Both the position numbers and the translations under genes were made by a program. A DNA stretch of 64,000 nucleotides, taken from the NCBI GenBank assembly GCA_036898135.1, contig CM072511.1, positions 76,549,111-76,613,110 of the forward strand, read 5' to 3'. The notes under the pieces are model-generated. The model made no database searches. It saw only the letters and a list, made by a program, of their open reading frames with translations, and was not told the origin of the DNA. Of this stretch, positions 61,129-64,000 are shown piece by piece (position 1 is the stretch's first letter; each line of letters begins with the position of its first letter). This DNA comes from Oncomelania hupensis (Eukaryota > Mollusca > Gastropoda > Littorinimorpha > Pomatiopsidae).

Positions 61129-63155
61129 AGTTTTGGAGATTTTGCATTTTAACAAAACTTTAAAATCTATAAAAATAGTTGGCACTGGGAACCACTCATA
61201 TATATAATATTTGGTGGTAAAGAGTTAATAAACTGATGATAATATTTGCTTCTAGGGATATCAACCCTCACATTCCTCAGTACATCATGCAGGCGCCGTG
61301 GTACTTTGGTGCTAATACTCCTACACTCAGACACCAGCGTCCTCAGCCAGAAAAGCATAATGTTTGTGCCCCATTGGATGTTGAGATCAAGAAGGGAATC
61401 CGAACTGTAAGTTCAAGTTGTAACGTATCAAAAACTTTGATTTTGGTATTCCTCCTCCTTCTCGTCATCATCATCTTTGTTATTCTTAAAAACTAGTTAG
61501 CATTATCATTATCATTGTTTAGGTAGCAGCAGATGAAGCCCAATTAACCAATCTACCAATCAACATCCAAATTACTGCTACCCCAAAGTTGTTCTAAATA
61601 GTTTAACTGCACAAAGGGACTTTGATAAGACAGTTAGGACCGGCAAATGAGAGGGTCTGTTTTCCAAATGTTTCCAGGCAGATGTGTGGCACAGCAAGGT
61701 GACCGGCACCAGAAAAAGGTCCTTGCCAGCTAGTCCACGAATAACAAATTGGATAGGTACGACGGTGCAAGGTCATGAAGGCTGAAGTAGCACAGCATCG
61801 CAATCTTGTACTCGGTTCTCGTGTGAACGAAGCCAGTGAAGATTTTTCAGGAGAAGCTGTGCAGAATCAAATGTAAGCTTCTTGGGGACAACAAGTGTGG
61901 TGTTATTTTGTACCCTTTGTTTGAAGCCTGTGAAGTGGTGTACCCAGGAGACAGCCATAAAGCGAGTTGCAGTAGTCCAACATCCTATCCTATCCCGAAC
62001 TCGAAGGTCGTTGGGGCACCACTACTCCATCTTTATCTGTCCTCAGCAGCCCTCATGGCTTTGCTCAGAAGCCAGTCCATTCTCGAAAGTTGTCCTCCCA
62101 CCTCTTTTTTTTCTAGGTAGAACAAATTTGGACATGATTTTTTGTTGGCTTCCACTGACAGAAAAGGTCTGATGTGACTTATTCTCCAAATTTCTACAAA
62201 CTAAACTGGTGTGTTAGTTCAGGTGTGAAAAATTCAGTTAAAAGAATTCAATATATTGTATATTTTAATACTAATGTTCACTGCTGCCAAGTAAAAAAAT
62301 ATATCTGTTTACGGTGTCCCGGCCAACCCTAATTTTTTGGCCCAACCGTAAACTTTTTTGGGGATTGTCTGGAAAATTTTTTTTAAAGGCCACCCCCCCC
62401 CCCCCCCCAAAATCACAGCTAAGGTGGAAAAGGTTTGAAAAAAAAACAAAAAAAACTAAGCAAACCTACCGCCCTGTTTCTTTTTTCAATTTTATCGTAA
62501 GACTTTTTTTTTTTGGCCTTATTATTATTATTATCATCTCGACCCTTATTTTGTTTTTCTAATTTTGTATTTATGCACACAGGGTCCAATAGCAACCAAG
62601 TACAGGAAAGGAGCCTGTGAGAACTGTGGAGCCATGACACACAAAAAAAAAGACTGCCTGGAGGTAAATTACTAAATCATGTTACACCAATGACAAACAT
62701 TTTTCTTGAAACTTGTGCAGTAACATATACAACAAAGAAGTAAATGGGTTGGTGATGGACTAATGATGCAAACAACTTTGAAACTGATATTTAATTTATT
62801 TTTTGACTTGCTTGCGTAGCAATGTGAGTCTTATGTACTCACCTGCTATACATTGTTTACTACTGTTTTCTTACACTTCGTTGCTCTTATTCTTTTTTAT
62901 ATTTTTTTTGTTTCATTACAGCGCCCTCGCAAGATTGGTGCTCAATTTACAGGTGAAAACATTGCACCAGATGAATTGATCCCTGATTCATTAGTGCAAG
63001 ACTTTGAAGGCAAGCGAGATATCTGGGTAGGCTTTGACCCTAAAGAACACCAGCGAAAGTTGTTTGAGGAACACAGTAAGATGGAAGAAGCAAAACAAGC
63101 CCTGAAAGAAGAAATTTTGGAAGGAGAACTGAAGAAAGCTGGGGATATCACTAAG
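56663..63155 (+). CDS. SLU7: Pre-mRNA-splicing factor SLU7, 5' part (continues beyond window)
   Basis: Coding exons 56663-56838, 61256-61406, 62583-62663 and 62922-63155 give 214 codons. [20 protein letters not shown] is the conserved N-terminal block; [10 protein letters not shown] and [11 protein letters not shown] follow; the CCHC knuckle [14 protein letters not shown] (C121, C124, H129, C134) is diagnostic; then [21 protein letters not shown]7 acts in the second catalytic step of splicing and helps choose the 3' splice site. Human SLU7 is ~586 aa, so about two thirds lies to the right. All introns are GT/AG. Intron 1 (4.4 kb) carries an hAT-like element, and intron 2 a LINE fragment. Confidence 0.93.
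57975..58070 (+). mobile_element. SINE family S1, 3' fragment
   Basis: TTGGGTGCGCCACAGACTGC and CCCCGGGGGAAGCGGCTCAG correspond to the 3' block of the S1 SINE at 29902-30215. Confidence 0.65.
58387..61066 (+). mobile_element. hAT-like element with atypical interior
   Basis: Perfect 15 bp inverted ends CAGGCATGCCTACCC (58387) and GGGTAGGCATGCCTG (to 61066), flanked by TTATTA. Left interior: ATG at 58711 reading [20 protein letters not shown], a transposase-like N terminus. Right interior (~60805-60905): [20 protein letters not shown], resembling the BED-type finger of hAT proteins. The 2 kb between holds no transposase but an unrelated minus-strand ORF, so the middle seems replaced or further elements were inserted. 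Lies in SLU7 intron 1. Confidence 0.65.
59827..60117 (-). CDS. Unrecognised acidic ORF or exon
   Basis: From ATG 60117: [20 protein letters not shown], then [11 protein letters not shown] and an acidic stretch ([10 protein letters not shown]), followed by less protein-like sequence. I do not recognise it. A CCGGAAGTG (ETS-like) motif abuts the ATG on its 5' side (60118-60126), and a further ACTTCCG lies ~170 bp upstream, as for a promoter-proximal first exon. The acidic N terminus also resembles that of some DNA transposases (for example piggyBac), which is an alternative. It lies within the hAT-like element bounds. Confidence 0.35.
   Translation of the reverse strand: MASSPASVDVSSARVARALNRPGFASEELQDLLSDYFYDGAGGNCDEDYDSDEQKLDPVIKRYCLFSFNDSCFVGLFAIGVSLIIRHSNCIDLGKG
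61067..61123. repeat. (TTA)n microsatellite
   Basis: Pure TTA/ATT run starting exactly at the right end of the hAT-like element. Confidence 0.95.
61256..61406 (+). CDS. SLU7: SLU7 coding exon 2
   Basis: 151 nt; acceptor TTCTAG, then G completing Lys and [20 protein letters not shown]... to KKGIRT; donor GTAAGT. Confidence 0.93.
61980..62118 (-). mobile_element. Nimb-like 3' fragment
   Basis: CATCCTATCCTATCCCGAAC tail followed (minus strand) by codons for the WEDN...SEAMRAAED end region. 5'-truncated near CCTCTTTTTT. In SLU7 intron 2. Confidence 0.8.
62583..62663 (+). CDS. SLU7: SLU7 coding exon 3 (CCHC zinc knuckle)
   Basis: 27 codons, [20 protein letters not shown] to DCLE; acceptor CACACAG, donor GTAAAT. 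Confidence 0.95.
62922..63155 (+). CDS. SLU7: SLU7 coding exon 4
   Basis: 78 codons, [20 protein letters not shown] to KKAGDITK; acceptor TTTCATTACAG, donor GTACAC. The remaining exons are outside the window. Confidence 0.93.
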
Positions 63156-63459
63156 GTACACATCGTTGTTTCCTTGTTGACTCACATGCATATCCTTTTG
63201 AGTCTAAGATAATAAGACAACTTTATTATCTTTTACAAGAAATTACATTGTGGTGTACAATTACAATCAACAAGGAATAAACATCACAATAATAATAACA
63301 ACAATCATAATGACAATGAGGATAAAAATGCACAGTCACATATGAATGTAATTACACTTGTGCATGCTAACATTAAACGACAGCAAATGTTAAATGAAAT
63401 TATTTTGGGCAAACAAACACACTCACACACACACATGCACACACACACACATGTCATTT

Positions 63460-64000
63460 ATTAAGTAATGAGACAGCCTTTGGAATAAAACTGTTTTTTG
63501 TTCTGAGAGTTCTGACCCTTTGTGTTTGGTAGCGCCTTCCAGAAGGCAGGAGCTGGAAGTGGTGCACAAGCACATGAGTGCTATCCAGCACAAAGCAACT
63601 GGCTTTCCTCACAACACGTCTTTCATACAACACCTGCAGACTCTCTTGTTTCACTCCCACAACCCTCCCACAGACTTTCACCACTCGATCCAGCACACTT
63701 TTGTTTTTTACACACAAACTTCCATACCAGCAGATAAAAGAAAAGGTAAGAACGGACTCAATAAAAGAAGAGTAAAAGGTCTGAAGGATGCGGCTACTGA
63801 CTTGGAGATTTCGAAGTTTTTAAAGGCAGTAAATTCTAGACTGACATTTTTTGTGGATGGCCTGGGTGTTTGCAGTAAAGTTCAGTTTCTCGTCAATGAT
63901 GGTTCCCAGGTATTTGTATTGAGTGACTCTCTCGACTGTAACACCATCAATGACAAGGTCTGGAATGAGAGCGTTGTTTTTACGAAAGTCAATGACCAGT
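63460..64000 (-). mobile_element. L2/CR1-like LINE, 3' end of RT ORF (runs off the window)
   Basis: Minus-strand coding: VIDFRKNNALIPDLVIDGV, YKYLGTIIDEKLNFTANTQ, HKKCQSRIYCL (then a stop), FIESVLTFSFICWYGSL, LDRVVKVCGRVVGV and KNSFIPKAVSLLNK-stop near 63457. These are the C-terminal RT blocks of the L2/CR1 superfamily. A CA-rich microsatellite (63419-63452) follows the 3' end. The more N-terminal RT lies beyond 64000. Confidence 0.75.

Noticed and set aside
1..64000. CRISPR arrays, operons or prokaryotic promoters
   Set aside because: No direct-repeat/spacer arrays; the spliced genes and element types show eukaryotic nuclear DNA.

Overview
This is a 64 kb piece of an animal nuclear genome. 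It has spliced genes with GT/AG introns, long introns, microsatellites and dense transposable elements (TEs). Four conserved housekeeping genes can be recognised by their exons. The TE mix (P, hAT-like and piggyBac-like DNA elements; DIRS-, Gmr1/Gypsy-, Nimb-like, I-like and L2/CR1-like retroelements; tRNA- and 5S-like SINEs) fits a marine invertebrate. A mollusc is my best guess, made from general repeat composition and not from any marker that proves it.

Layout. At 1-6.4 kb is exon 1 of a ZNF622/REI1 homologue (minus strand, 6237-6416). Upstream of it in the window lies a nest of DNA transposons with a nearly complete THAP-type P element (1737-5496). At 7.5-18.2 kb is RPL37A (eL43, plus strand, four exons, complete 92 aa product). 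Its 8 kb second intron holds an interleaved inverted repeat, an hAT-like element, SINEs and a DIRS-like element, and intron 3 holds a piggyBac-like element. At 18.2-31.2 kb is an intergenic TE field: many copies of an unclassified ~0.6 kb repeat (called family A here), a split second P element, Gypsy fragments and a segmental duplication. At 31.3-55.1 kb is YBEY (minus strand, three exons, complete 168 aa product). Its 19.6 kb second intron contains the second half of the duplication, an I-like LINE, a complete-length Gmr1-like LTR retrotransposon (40337-49956, 5 bp target duplication) and Nimb-like LINE copies. At 56.7-64 kb is the 5' part of SLU7 (plus strand, four coding exons, 214 codons), whose introns hold an hAT-like element, a Nimb-like fragment and, at the window edge, an L2/CR1-like LINE.

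Host gene logic. ZNF622 and RPL37A are divergent and both concern the 60S ribosomal subunit. YBEY (mitochondrial rRNA/ribosome maturation) and SLU7 (second step of splicing) are divergent across a ~1.5 kb interval with ETS-like sites near the YBEY start. RPL37A and YBEY converge on the TE-filled intergenic space.

Most noteworthy: the Gmr1-like element has integrase upstream of reverse transcriptase, a reversed order for a Gypsy element. The P element transposase is split exactly at a canonical -1 slippery heptamer. A paralogous segment gives an empty-site proof of a LINE insertion inside a repeat that is itself inserted in a Gypsy pol. Family A is a high-copy repeat of unknown type with a 12 bp target duplication. 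Everything was read by eye; family names rest on recognised motifs, and no database search was run.
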